NCBI RefSeq assembly: GCF_024372725.1
Contig: NZ_VOUA01000002.1
Location: 271,039-335,038, forward strand
Reading direction: 5' to 3'
Source of the DNA: Methanosarcina sp. KYL-1
Lineage (GTDB): Archaea; Halobacteriota; Methanosarcinia; Methanosarcinales; Methanosarcinaceae
DNA length: 64,000 bases
The notes under the pieces: generated by a model
Told to the model about the DNA's origin: nothing
Databases searched by the model: none
Seen by the model: only the letters and a program-made list of their open reading frames with translations
Shown here: positions 54,465 through 62,416 of the stretch, piece by piece
Layout: each line of letters begins with the position of its first letter
How positions within the stretch are numbered: the stretch's first letter is position 1
Position numbers and translations under genes: made by a program

Positions 54465-54605
54465 CTCACTTATCTTCTCGTCACCTTTTCTCTTTTCCCG
54501 GTATTTCCCTGCCTTTTGGGCGTACTTCTTAAAAATACGGGCCCATGCGTAAACCAGCAAAAGAAATGTAAGGAGCTTTTTCAGTTTGAAAATTATACCC
54601 AGCAT
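54453..54605 (-). CDS. 50-residue single-helix membrane protein after copB
   Basis: A small frame starting ATG 54605, five bases after the copB stop. GGTGATC, a near-perfect match to the 16S anti-SD, lies just ahead of it and overlaps the copB end. The product starts MLGIIFKLKKLLTFLLLVYA and ends in a very basic then acidic tail (KYREKRKGDEKISEENT). One membrane helix with a cytoplasmic tail is predicted. It could be a small regulator or partner of the ATPase; no family is recognised. Confidence 0.6.
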   Translation of the reverse strand: MLGIIFKLKKLLTFLLLVYAWARIFKKYAQKAGKYREKRKGDEKISEENT

Positions 54606-54609
54606 CCGA

Positions 54610-56784
54610 TCACCCCATCTTCAGTGCCCTTGCGTTTATGGACACTATCACCGTGCTAAGGCTCATGAGCACCGCCCCTGCAGCCGGGCTGAGCAGGATT
54701 CCGTATCCGTAGAGGACCCCAGCTGCGAGGGGGATTGCAAAAACGTTGTACCCGGTTGCCCAGAGGAGGTTCTGGAACATCTTGGAATAGGTCTTTTTTG
54801 AGAGCATTATAATGTCCAGCACATCCCCGGGGTCATTCCTGACCAGGACGATGTCGGCGGTCTCGATAGCAACGTCCGTCCCGGCTCCTATCGCGATTCC
54901 CACATCAGCCTGCGCAAGGGCAGGGGCGTCGTTGACCCCGTCCCCGACCATCCCGGTGATGTAGTGCTTCTGCACCTCCTTTACTTTAGCTGCTTTTTCA
55001 TGGGGAAGCACTTCGGCAAAGTAGTCGTCAAGCTCCAGCTCCTCTGCTACCCAGGCAGCCACATAGCGGTTGTCCCCGGTAAGCATCAGGCACTTTATGC
55101 CCATGGACTTCAGCTTTGAGACAGCTTCCCTCGACTCTTTTCGGACCATGTCGGCAAGCGCAAGGGCTCCGAGCACCTTTTTCCCTTCAAGCAGGAAGAC
55201 AACGGTTTTTCCCTGCTCCTTGATTATTCCAATTTCGGCTGCCTCAAGCCGGATTCCTTCCTCTTCCAGGTAGCCAGGGCTTACGACCAGAAGCTTTTTT
55301 CCTTCCACAAGCCCCTCTACCCCTTTTCCGGGAATGGAACTGAACCCCTCAACAGGCAGGGTTTTCAGCCCCTTTTCCCTGGCGGTATCCAGGATTCCCG
55401 CTGCAATCGGATGTTCCGAACTGGCTTCCAGGGAAGCTGCAAGGCTGAGGATTTTGCCATTATCTTCTCCTGAAACCGAAACTATATCCGTGACCCCGAA
55501 CCTGCCTTCCGTGAGAGTCCCGGTCTTGTCAAAGATCACGGCTTCAAGGTTCCGCGCCCGCTCAAACGCCTGCCTGTCCCGGATAAGGAGCCCGGACTTT
55601 GCGGCAAGGGACGTGGAAACCGCAACCACGAGAGGAATTGCAAGCCCGAGGGCGTGCGGGCAGGTGATGACCATTACCGTAACCGCCCTTTCCAGGGCAA
55701 AAACGAATTCCTGCCCGAAGAAAAGCCAGGCAGCCAGCGTGATTATGCCCACACTCACTGCGATTATTGTCAGGTAGAGCGCAGCCCTGTTTGCAAGGTC
55801 CTGGGTTTTTGATTTGCTTTCCTGGGCTGTCCTTACGAGTTCGATGACCTGGCTCAGGTAGGTGTCTTTCCCGGTTTTTTTGACCTCCGCCACGAAAGCC
55901 GCCTCCCCGTTAAGGGAGCCGCCAATGACTTCGTCTCCGGGTTTTTTGGTGACGGGTTTTGACTCTCCCGTAAGCATGGCTTCGTTTACGCTGCTCGTCC
56001 CCCCGGAAACCGTCCCGTCCACAGGCACCTTTTCCCCGGGCTTGACCAGCACCAGGTCCCCTATTTTCAGCCTGGCCACCTCAACGTCAACTGTCTCCCC
56101 ATTTTTTTTCAGGTGGGCAACCGACGGCATGATCTTCACGAGTTCCTCAAGCGCCCTTGAAGCCCCCATCACGGAACGCATCTCAAGCCAGTGCCCCAGG
56201 AGCATCACGTCTATCAGGGTCACAAGTTCCCAGAAAAAGACCTTCCCCTGCAGCCCGAAGACCACAGCCGAACTGTAAAAATAAGCCACCGTGATTGCAA
56301 TCGCAATCAGGGTCATCATACCAGGCGTTTTTTCTGCAAACTCGTCTTTCATCCCCTTGAGAAACGGGTAGCCGCCGTAGAAATAAACAACAGAAGACAG
56401 CAGGAAGAGCAGGATATTGGAACCAGGGAAACGGAATTCAAAGCCCAAAAAACCCTGGATTGCCGGAGAAAGCACCAGGACAGGGATGGTCAGGATAAAA
56501 GAAACAATGAACCTTTTCCTGAAATCTGCGAGCATATGGGCATGATGGCTACTGTGCCCCTTTCCATGAGACGGGCCGTGCCCTTCGTGCTCATCTTCAT
56601 GCGCCCCCCCATGTTCTTTATGAGCAGACCCATGCCCTTCATGCTGCCCTTCTTCATGAGCTTTATGAGCAGATCCATGCCCCTCATGCTGTTCTTCTTT
56701 ACGGGTTACATGAGCCGGACTGTGCTCTTCATTCTGAGTTTCCTTATGTGCTCCATGAGCGGCTTTATTTCCCTCATTTTGCAC
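54610..56784 (-). CDS. copB: Copper-exporting P1B-type ATPase, CopB group
   Basis: A 724-residue transporter from GTG 56784. Residues 1-85 are a histidine-rich tail with HEGHGSAHK-type repeats that would bind copper. The membrane core has TITCPHALG-type CPH at 375-377, which marks the CopB (P1B-3) group. DKTGTLTEG at 419-427 is the phosphorylation site; TGES, SEHPIAAGI and GDGVNDAPAL are also present. GTG 56784 has no ribosome site. The frame continues upstream through a single TAG (56794-56796) to ATG 56883, which has one. The true protein may therefore be longer (see the next entry). Confidence 0.93.
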   Translation of the reverse strand: MQNEGNKAAHGAHKETQNEEHSPAHVTRKEEQHEGHGSAHKAHEEGQHEGHGSAHKEHGGAHEDEHEGHGPSHGKGHSSHHAHMLADFRKRFIVSFILTIPVLVLSPAIQGFLGFEFRFPGSNILLFLLSSVVYFYGGYPFLKGMKDEFAEKTPGMMTLIAIAITVAYFYSSAVVFGLQGKVFFWELVTLIDVMLLGHWLEMRSVMGASRALEELVKIMPSVAHLKKNGETVDVEVARLKIGDLVLVKPGEKVPVDGTVSGGTSSVNEAMLTGESKPVTKKPGDEVIGGSLNGEAAFVAEVKKTGKDTYLSQVIELVRTAQESKSKTQDLANRAALYLTIIAVSVGIITLAAWLFFGQEFVFALERAVTVMVITCPHALGLAIPLVVAVSTSLAAKSGLLIRDRQAFERARNLEAVIFDKTGTLTEGRFGVTDIVSVSGEDNGKILSLAASLEASSEHPIAAGILDTAREKGLKTLPVEGFSSIPGKGVEGLVEGKKLLVVSPGYLEEEGIRLEAAEIGIIKEQGKTVVFLLEGKKVLGALALADMVRKESREAVSKLKSMGIKCLMLTGDNRYVAAWVAEELELDDYFAEVLPHEKAAKVKEVQKHYITGMVGDGVNDAPALAQADVGIAIGAGTDVAIETADIVLVRNDPGDVLDIIMLSKKTYSKMFQNLLWATGYNVFAIPLAAGVLYGYGILLSPAAGAVLMSLSTVIVSINARALKMG

Positions 56785-56883
56785 GTCGCCGGTCTATTTA
56801 TGGGCCTGACCAGGGCTTTCCTGCTGCTCATTCACTTCATTAGTATGGAAATCAGGACCCTCTACTCCCTTCTCAGCCTGCAT
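56785..56883 (-). CDS. Upstream in-frame extension of copB across an amber codon
   Basis: Twenty-nine codons from ATG 56883 (starting MQAEKGVEGPDFHTNEVNEQ, ending QAHK) run to TAG at 56796-56794, then ACC GGC GAC leads in frame to the copB GTG. GAGAGGGG (56894-56901) is well placed before the ATG. In Methanosarcina TAG can be read as pyrrolysine, so this may be the true CopB N-terminus. The alternative is a short leader peptide ended by TAG, with copB started afresh at GTG. Confidence 0.5.
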
Positions 56884-56922
56884 ACTTTGCTGTCCCCTCT
56901 CGATTTTAATTTAAAATACCGA

Positions 56923-57129
56923 TTATTTTTTTGCGGTGTTGATCCCCAGGATAACATATGGAGAGCAGTGCCGCATTATCGAGGTAAACAGTCCTGTAAA
57001 AGCTATCACGGCAACGACCCATTTCAATGGAGAACTTTTCACAAGGTTCATTGCCAGAGCAATGATTGCAAGTACCCCCAGCGCCGTTCGCACAAGGAGG
57101 TCAAAACCCCCTACATTTTCTTCCAGAAT
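56923..57129 (-). CDS. DUF2892 (YgaP-like) small membrane protein, non-canonical start
   Basis: About 68 residues with the DUF2892 pattern: EENVGGFDLLVRTALGVLAI, a second helix LKWVVAVIAFTGLFTSIMRH, and the closing CSPYVILGINTAKK (family CPLYxxLGIxT). Two membrane helices. The frame has no ATG, GTG or TTG near the expected start; ATT (57127-57129) or CTG (57124-57126) are the only candidates where homology begins. A TATA-like TTTATAAG at 57161-57168 stands ~35 bases upstream. It is 39 bases before the extended copB start and likely co-transcribed. Confidence 0.65.
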   Translation of the reverse strand: MLEENVGGFDLLVRTALGVLAIIALAMNLVKSSPLKWVVAVIAFTGLFTSIMRHCSPYVILGINTAKK

Positions 57130-57351
57130 TAATTTTTTAAGATTCGTCGGACAAAACCCCCTTATAAACCCTATTACATACTTATAGAACCCTTCACTAT
57201 ATAGGATTAATTCAGCTTATCAAAAAAGCCCTCGGGATAAAACATCTCAGGAAAAATAAGGGAAAAACGTCCTGGAAAGTTTCATACTTCTCCCATAATT
57301 CTTCCGGAAAAATCACAAAGTATATAATAGGAAAAAGGAAGGTTTCTAATT

Positions 57352-58626
57352 ATGTCCGAGATAAAAATTGACAGGTCCCTCTCATATATAGAAGGCACCC
57401 AGCGCGTATATGACGAGGCCACAACCCTGGAAAACACGAAAGACCATTTAAAGAGCATAGGTGTGACCCGGATTGCGGACATCACGAACCTGGACAGGCT
57501 CGGAATCCCGGTCTTTTCGGCAATCCGGCCCAGTGCAGCCTATGGGGCAATCTCCATCTACTCCGGAAAAGGCTCAACCGAACAGAGGGCCCGGATTTCG
57601 GCAATCATGGAAAGTTTTGAGCGCTGCCTGGCTGAAAGGGCAGGCATGAACGCAAATATCAGGAGCGACATTTCCTCCCCCACCCTTGTCGATACTGTAG
57701 ACAAAGCTGGAAATAGTTACAGCATAGTCCCCCCGGAGTCCCTTCTCCTTCCCCAGCCGCTTATTCCGGGTGCTCTGATTGACTGGGTTACGGCATACGA
57801 TTTGCTGAACAAAGAAGAAGTGCTTGTAAGCGCCAATGCGGTTTTCCACCCTTACGAAGCCCCTAACATGTGCCAGAAACTTTTCCTGAGCAACACCAAC
57901 GGGCTGGCCTCCGGAAACGTGCTCGAAGAAGCCATTCTCCACGGGATGCTTGAAGTCATCGAAAGAGACGCTATCAGCGCTGCCCACTTTTCCCGGGACA
58001 TGGGAAAAGAAATCGTGCTGACGGAAGAAGACGGGTACGTCTACGAGCTTGCCCGGAAGTTCAAAGAAGAAGGGATAGAGCTCAAACTCTGGCTGGTCCC
58101 CACGGACACCGGAATCCCGACGGTGATTGCGGCAAGCGATGACGTGAAACTGAAAGACCCGGCCCTCATGGTCATGGGGGCAGGTTCCCACCTTAAACCC
58201 GAGATTGCAGTTGCCAGGGCCATTACGGAAGCTGCCCAGTCCAGGGTCGTCCAGATCCAGGGCGCAAGGGAAGATACCGCAAGAGAAGGCTTTATCCGGG
58301 ACGTAGGGTACGAAAGGATGAAGCGCCTGAACTGGTTCTGGTTCGAAGAAGGGGAGAAAGTTTCCCTCTCCGAAGTGCAGGACCTCTCCCGGGGAAGCCC
58401 TGCCGAAAACATCGATGCGATCCTGGAGAATCTCAAAGGCATTGCAGGGAGGGTGCTTGTAGTGGACCTCTCGAGGGAAGAAATTGCAGTGCCCGTTGTC
58501 AGGGTGATCATCCCCGGCTTTGAACTCTTTACCATCGACTCAGAACGCAGAGGAAGAAGGCTTGCATCAGGAAAGAAGAAAAATTCCTTCCGGGACAAAA
58601 GCGAAAAGCCGTGGAAAAGAAGATGA
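57352..58626 (+). CDS. ycaO: YcaO domain ATP-dependent cyclodehydratase/thioamidase
   Basis: A 424-residue YcaO enzyme, which activates peptide backbone amides with ATP. Typical blocks are YSGKGSTEQRARISAIMESF with the ExxxR metal/ATP site (ESFERCLAE), LEEAILHGMLEVIERDAISA, and VVRVIIPGFELF near the end. The adjoining TfuA gene, overlapping by ATGA, shows it is the methanogen YcaO-TfuA pair. In Methanosarcina that pair makes the thioglycine of methyl-coenzyme M reductase. The lysine-rich C-terminal tail is longer than in many YcaO proteins. Confidence 0.93.
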   Translation: MSEIKIDRSLSYIEGTQRVYDEATTLENTKDHLKSIGVTRIADITNLDRLGIPVFSAIRPSAAYGAISIYSGKGSTEQRARISAIMESFERCLAERAGMNANIRSDISSPTLVDTVDKAGNSYSIVPPESLLLPQPLIPGALIDWVTAYDLLNKEEVLVSANAVFHPYEAPNMCQKLFLSNTNGLASGNVLEEAILHGMLEVIERDAISAAHFSRDMGKEIVLTEEDGYVYELARKFKEEGIELKLWLVPTDTGIPTVIAASDDVKLKDPALMVMGAGSHLKPEIAVARAITEAAQSRVVQIQGAREDTAREGFIRDVGYERMKRLNWFWFEEGEKVSLSEVQDLSRGSPAENIDAILENLKGIAGRVLVVDLSREEIAVPVVRVIIPGFELFTIDSERRGRRLASGKKKNSFRDKSEKPWKRR

Positions 58627-59282
58627 AAGCAAAAGCAGTGGTCTTTGCCGGCTCAAGCATCAGCCACGAGGAAGCCAGGACAATCCTTACGGCAAACTAC
58701 CAGCCCCCGGTAAAAAGATTCCAGCTGGAAAAGTTTGTCCGGCAGGGGTATAAAGTCATAGGGATAATCGACGGGATCTTCTTTGACAGGGCAGCTGTCG
58801 GGCACAGGGAGATCATAGCCGCCCTGGATGCCGGGATCAAAGTGGTAGGGGGCTCGAGCATGGGAGCCCTCCGGGCCTCGGAACTGGACTCCCACGGGAT
58901 GATCGGAGTCGGGAAAATTTACGGGTGGTACCGGGACGGGGTAATCGAGTCCGACGACGAGGTAGCCGTAAGCACGAACCCCGATACCTTCGAGTCCATC
59001 TCCATACCCCTTGTCAATATGAGGGAAAACCTGCAAGCAGCCCTTGCCGCAGGGCTGGTCACCGAAGAAGAGCACGGCTCCCTCCTTAAACTTGCAATCA
59101 ACACCTACTACCCTGACAGGAGCTATCTCGGGCTTGTAAAAGAAGGGGTTAAAAAGGGCCTTATCCCGGAAGAAAAAGGAGTCCCCCTTCGGGACTTTTG
59201 CATTAAGAGCGGAGTTGACGTAAAAAAGGAAGACGCGGTCCTTGTACTCGAAACCGTAAAAAAATTACTTGGAGAGGCCTGA
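58623..59282 (+). CDS. tfuA: TfuA family partner of YcaO
   Basis: A 219-residue TfuA protein. Seen are AVVFAGSSISHEEARTIL, YKVIGIIDGIFFDRAAVGHR, and KVVGGSSMGALRASELDSHG, the last being the family signature. It is thought to help YcaO take sulfur from a donor to thioamidate the McrA glycine. ATG 58623 overlaps the ycaO stop (ATGA); GTG 58611 adds four residues. The two are translationally coupled. Confidence 0.93.
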   Translation: MKAKAVVFAGSSISHEEARTILTANYQPPVKRFQLEKFVRQGYKVIGIIDGIFFDRAAVGHREIIAALDAGIKVVGGSSMGALRASELDSHGMIGVGKIYGWYRDGVIESDDEVAVSTNPDTFESISIPLVNMRENLQAALAAGLVTEEEHGSLLKLAINTYYPDRSYLGLVKEGVKKGLIPEEKGVPLRDFCIKSGVDVKKEDAVLVLETVKKLLGEA

Positions 59283-59326
59283 AATTCAGGCCCCTTCCAG
59301 CCCTGGTTTCAAATCTTTTTGCGTAC

Positions 59327-59593
59327 TCAGCGCTTCAGGATGTACAGCCTGATGATGTAAAGGCTTGCGACCAGGACTAAAAAGTTATACACTGCCCTGA
59401 AAATGGGGACGTACTGGTACTCGAACCACATCTCAATTATCCGCTCGATAGAGAAGTAGAACTGGAAGGTTGCCACAAGCAGGAGCAGCATGGCAATCAG
59501 AAACACTCCTTTTTTGAAGTTATCTCCCAGGTCTGAAGTTTTTTCCTCTTTTCCCCCGGCCATCCCTGCCTTAATGTCTTCTGCCTCATTCAT
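59327..59593 (-). CDS. Small two-helix membrane protein
   Basis: An 88-residue protein with an acidic N-terminus and two membrane helices (KKGVFLIAMLLLLVATFQFY and FRAVYNFLVLVASLYIIRLY), ending in KR. No family was recognised. It overlaps the stop of the surface lipoprotein gene by four bases, so the two are made together. It may help place or hold that protein. Confidence 0.65.
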   Translation of the reverse strand: MNEAEDIKAGMAGGKEEKTSDLGDNFKKGVFLIAMLLLLVATFQFYFSIERIIEMWFEYQYVPIFRAVYNFLVLVASLYIIRLYILKR

Positions 59594-60594
59594 CTAAACC
59601 GCCTCCTGGACATGAAAAGTACTGCAGAGCACATCAGAACTGCGGAAAAGAACATGCCAAATCCTGGAGTAGCCTCTTCTTCTGCGGCGTATTCATCTTC
59701 AGGGATCGGCTCCCTCTCTTCACTGCTTTCGAAATCGCTTGTCTCGATCTTCCGGACTGCCGTATTGGAATCGTCCTTGACCTTGATTTTCGGGCTAAGC
59801 TGGATGTAGTCCTCCCCGCGCTTGACAACTGTATCGTTGTTCCAGATCAGGACTTCAACTACGTAGTTGTACTGGTCGGGCATTGTAAGGTTGACACTCC
59901 TGATGACCGTTGTCTGGGGCCTGATTTTTCCGGTCCCGGTCCAGACCTTATCGGCCAGGAGCCCGGCATCCATCTCCCGGACCTTGACAAGCATCCGGAA
60001 GTCCTGGCTGGTCTCCATGCCCTCATTTGTCAGGTAGATGTCGTTTTCAATCAGGACTTTTCCGTTTTCGACCTTCCTTACCTGAAAGTCCATTTCGGAA
60101 ATCTCAAGCCCTATGTCCTCCAGGTCGGCAGGAAGGGCATCCAGGTTGTAAACCTTGATTTCCCCGCTACCCTTCTGGGTTTTTTCTTCAAACAGGACGG
60201 AACGGAGCTCGTATCCCCCGGTTTTCGGGAGGCTCAGGGCCTGGCTTACAGCTTTTGTTTCCCCTTTTTCAAATGTCCCGAGTTCCACTTTCTTCTCCAC
60301 CTCAAGGAGTCCGCTCTCCCTGTTGTAAGCCTTGAGGAGAAGGGAAGTGTTTTTCTCCGTATCCCCGTGATATTTTTCAACGTAAGTCGTGACGTTAAGG
60401 TCTACAAAAGCAGCCCCTACACGGTCTGCAGAAATGTCCATATCCCTGATATTGTAGTAACTTTCTTCTTCAAAACTCCGGAGGCAGCCGCTCCCGGATG
60501 TGAAAGCCAGGAGAACGGACATAAGTATAAGGATCCTGAAAAACCGGATTCCGAGTGATTTGGTTCTGAGTGATTTGATTTCCTGTTTTCCCAA
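59590..60594 (-). CDS. Surface protein with lipobox-like start and PGF-CTERM tail
   Basis: A 334-residue exported protein. The N-terminal signal (FRILILMSVLLAFTSGSGC) ends in a weak lipobox. The mature part has two Ig-like or CARDB-like beta regions (DRVGAAFVDLNVTTYVEKYH; KVENGKVLIENDIYLTNEGM). An acidic stretch (EEREPIPEDEYAAEEE) leads to ATPGFGMFFSAVLMCSAVLF and RRRFR, a typical PGF-CTERM signal processed by archaeosortase. It may be the DUF7490 type. Function unknown; probably fixed to the outer face of the membrane or S-layer. Confidence 0.75.
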   Translation of the reverse strand: MGKQEIKSLRTKSLGIRFFRILILMSVLLAFTSGSGCLRSFEEESYYNIRDMDISADRVGAAFVDLNVTTYVEKYHGDTEKNTSLLLKAYNRESGLLEVEKKVELGTFEKGETKAVSQALSLPKTGGYELRSVLFEEKTQKGSGEIKVYNLDALPADLEDIGLEISEMDFQVRKVENGKVLIENDIYLTNEGMETSQDFRMLVKVREMDAGLLADKVWTGTGKIRPQTTVIRSVNLTMPDQYNYVVEVLIWNNDTVVKRGEDYIQLSPKIKVKDDSNTAVRKIETSDFESSEEREPIPEDEYAAEEEATPGFGMFFSAVLMCSAVLFMSRRRFR

Positions 60595-60756
60595 AATCTG
60601 CCCTCCTCTTTCAAAATAGGTATAAGAAGTATATACTATTTATGCCGAAATGCGTATGTCAATCTGCACCGGGAAATTTAGAGGATGAAAATTATTAATA
60701 TGGATGCACCAATATTCAAATAAGGGGCTTAAAAAAGGAAAGGTGCTTAAAATACA

Positions 60757-61224
60757 GTGGGGGACCAGAGTACGGACAGGGAACTTTATAACAAAATCAT
60801 GATTGCTACCGACGGTTCTGAAAGTGCAAAAAAAGCAGCAGATGCCGGAATTGAGTTCGCCCGCCTGAGCAGGGCAAAAGTCCACGCAGCTTATGTTATA
60901 GACACTTCTGCTTATTCATCGGTCCCGAAAGACCCGAGATGGGAAGATGTCATGTATGAACAGTTCAGGAATTTCGGGCTTGAAGCAACCTCTTATGTGG
61001 AAAACACGGGAAAAAGGGCAGGGGTAGAGGTTGAATCCGTGCTTCTCGAAGGGCATCCGGCTGAAGAAATAGTCAACTTTGCGGAAAAAAACGGGATTGA
61101 ACTGATAGTTATAGGATCGCTCGGAAAAAGCAGGATCGAACGCTTCCTTATAGGCAGCGTGTCCGAAAAAGTCGTCAGGAACGCAAAAGTTTCGGTCCTG
61201 ATCGTCCGCGACCAGAGTACATGA
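60757..61224 (+). CDS. Universal stress protein (UspA family), copy 1
   Basis: A 155-residue UspA-fold protein. It begins GTG 60757 with AGGAAAGGTG ahead. NKIMIATDGSESAKKAADAG is the first strand-loop and VIGSLGKSRIERFLIGSVSE, with GxxGx9GS, is the ATP-binding motif. It is cytoplasmic and probably a nucleotide-bound dimer. It is first of three tandem paralogues, closest to copy 2, with a ferritin after them, pointing to a stress or redox unit. Confidence 0.92.
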   Translation: MGDQSTDRELYNKIMIATDGSESAKKAADAGIEFARLSRAKVHAAYVIDTSAYSSVPKDPRWEDVMYEQFRNFGLEATSYVENTGKRAGVEVESVLLEGHPAEEIVNFAEKNGIELIVIGSLGKSRIERFLIGSVSEKVVRNAKVSVLIVRDQST

Positions 61225-61305
61225 GAAACAAAACCCCGGTAGCGGGGGTTAGAGGGGAATGGAAGATCAAAAATCCGGTTGGAAGGGACCGGAGGGGGAA
61301 AAGGC

Positions 61306-61758
61306 ATGAAAAGCGACTATTACAAAAAAATCCTTATTGCTACTGATGGCTCGGAAAATGCCAGACAGGCAATAAGAGCGGGGATGGAAATTGCAAGGTT
61401 AAGCCAGGCAAAGGTCTATGCTCTCTATGTCATGGATACAACCGTGCATTCTCTGGTTAGGGGAGATGACAGATGGAAAAAAACAATGGACGAACAGTTT
61501 AAAACCCAGGGACTTGAAGCAACCGTTGCAGTGGAAGAAGCTGCAAAAGAAGCAGGAATTGAGGTTGAATTCGTAACCTTTGAAGGGCGCCCGGCTGAAA
61601 AAATTCTCAGTTTTGCAGAAGAACAGGACATGGATATGATTGTTGTAGGATCGCTCGGAAAAACCGATATTGAGCGATTCCTGCTCGGGAGTGTGTCCGA
61701 AAAAGTCGTGAGGAACACAAAGGTCCCGGTCCTGGTCGTACCCGGGAAGAGCTCCTGA
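61306..61758 (+). CDS. Universal stress protein (UspA family), copy 2
   Basis: A 150-residue UspA protein. ATG 61306 has a strong GGAGGGGG before it, so it is chosen over ATG 61279. YKKILIATDGSENARQAIRA and VVGSLGKTDIERFLLGSVSE (ATP-binding loop) are present. It is highly similar to copy 1, including the VLxxDTxxxSxVxxDxRWxxxMxEQF region. The 120 bases after it are a run of CCGGAAAAAA-like imperfect repeats. Confidence 0.92.
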   Translation: MKSDYYKKILIATDGSENARQAIRAGMEIARLSQAKVYALYVMDTTVHSLVRGDDRWKKTMDEQFKTQGLEATVAVEEAAKEAGIEVEFVTFEGRPAEKILSFAEEQDMDMIVVGSLGKTDIERFLLGSVSEKVVRNTKVPVLVVPGKSS

Positions 61759-61880
61759 AAAACCAGAAACCGGAAAAAACCGAAGCCCGGAGAAAATCGA
61801 AATCCGGAAAAAAACCAAAACCAGGAAAAAAATCGAAACCCGGAAAAAACCGGAATCAAGAAAGTTACAGGGGGTAGAAT

Positions 61881-62318
61881 ATGAAACGAAAGCCCTACAG
61901 GAAAATCTTAATTGCAACCGACGGCTCGGAAAACGCAAGAAGTGCAGCCTGTTCGGGGCTTGAAATCGCAAAAAAGACCGGCGCAGAGGTCTATGCCGTA
62001 TACGTTGCAGCCACTGGCTGCTGTTCTCCTCTGATGCCCGAAAGCTACGACTGGGAACTTGGAAAAGAGGGAAGTGAGGCGGTCGCGGAGATAGAGGAGA
62101 TGGGAAAAGAAGCAGGAGTTCCGGTAAAAGCCGTCCTTCTACAGGGACACCCTGCCCTGGAAATCCTGAATTTTGCAGAAAAAAATGACGTTGATATGAT
62201 AGTAATGGGAACGCAGGGAAAAGCCGGAGTCGACCGCTTCCTGCTGGGCGGAGTTACGGAAAAGGTCGTGAGGCATGCAAAAACAGAGGTGCTTGTCGTG
62301 CGCGCGCCCTGCTCCTGA
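61881..62318 (+). CDS. Universal stress protein (UspA family), copy 3
   Basis: A 145-residue UspA protein, shorter and more diverged than its two neighbours. YRKILIATDGSENARSAACS opens it and VMGTQGKAGVDRFLLGGVTE is the ATP-binding motif. The middle segment YVAATGCCSPLMPESYDWEL holds a CC pair not in the other copies. GGGGGT lies ahead of the ATG. It is followed by the ferritin gene. Confidence 0.92.
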   Translation: MKRKPYRKILIATDGSENARSAACSGLEIAKKTGAEVYAVYVAATGCCSPLMPESYDWELGKEGSEAVAEIEEMGKEAGVPVKAVLLQGHPALEILNFAEKNDVDMIVMGTQGKAGVDRFLLGGVTEKVVRHAKTEVLVVRAPCS

Positions 62319-62335
62319 AAAAGTAAATTTTCTGG

Positions 62336-62384
62336 AAAGAATCAATTGAAAGAATCAATTGAAAGAATCAATTGAAAGATCCAT
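62336..62384 (+). repeat. 13-bp tandem repeat before ferritin
   Basis: GAATCAATTGAAA recurs about three times (62338-62376), with further drifting units ATCCATTAA. It lies in the leader of the ferritin gene. Confidence 0.8.
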
Positions 62385-62416
62385 TAAGGAATCCATTAAT
62401 CAGATGGGGGAAAGCA

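Noticed and set aside
56191..57132. 313-codon plus-strand frame opposite copB and the DUF2892 gene
   Set aside because: Its Met/Phe-rich part is the complement of the CopB His-rich repeats. Both minus-strand genes have clear motifs.
61399..61971. Minus-strand Phe-rich frame across the stress protein genes
   Set aside because: Its Phe/Ser repeats are the complement of the CCGGAAAAAA repeat run; the plus-strand genes are well supported.
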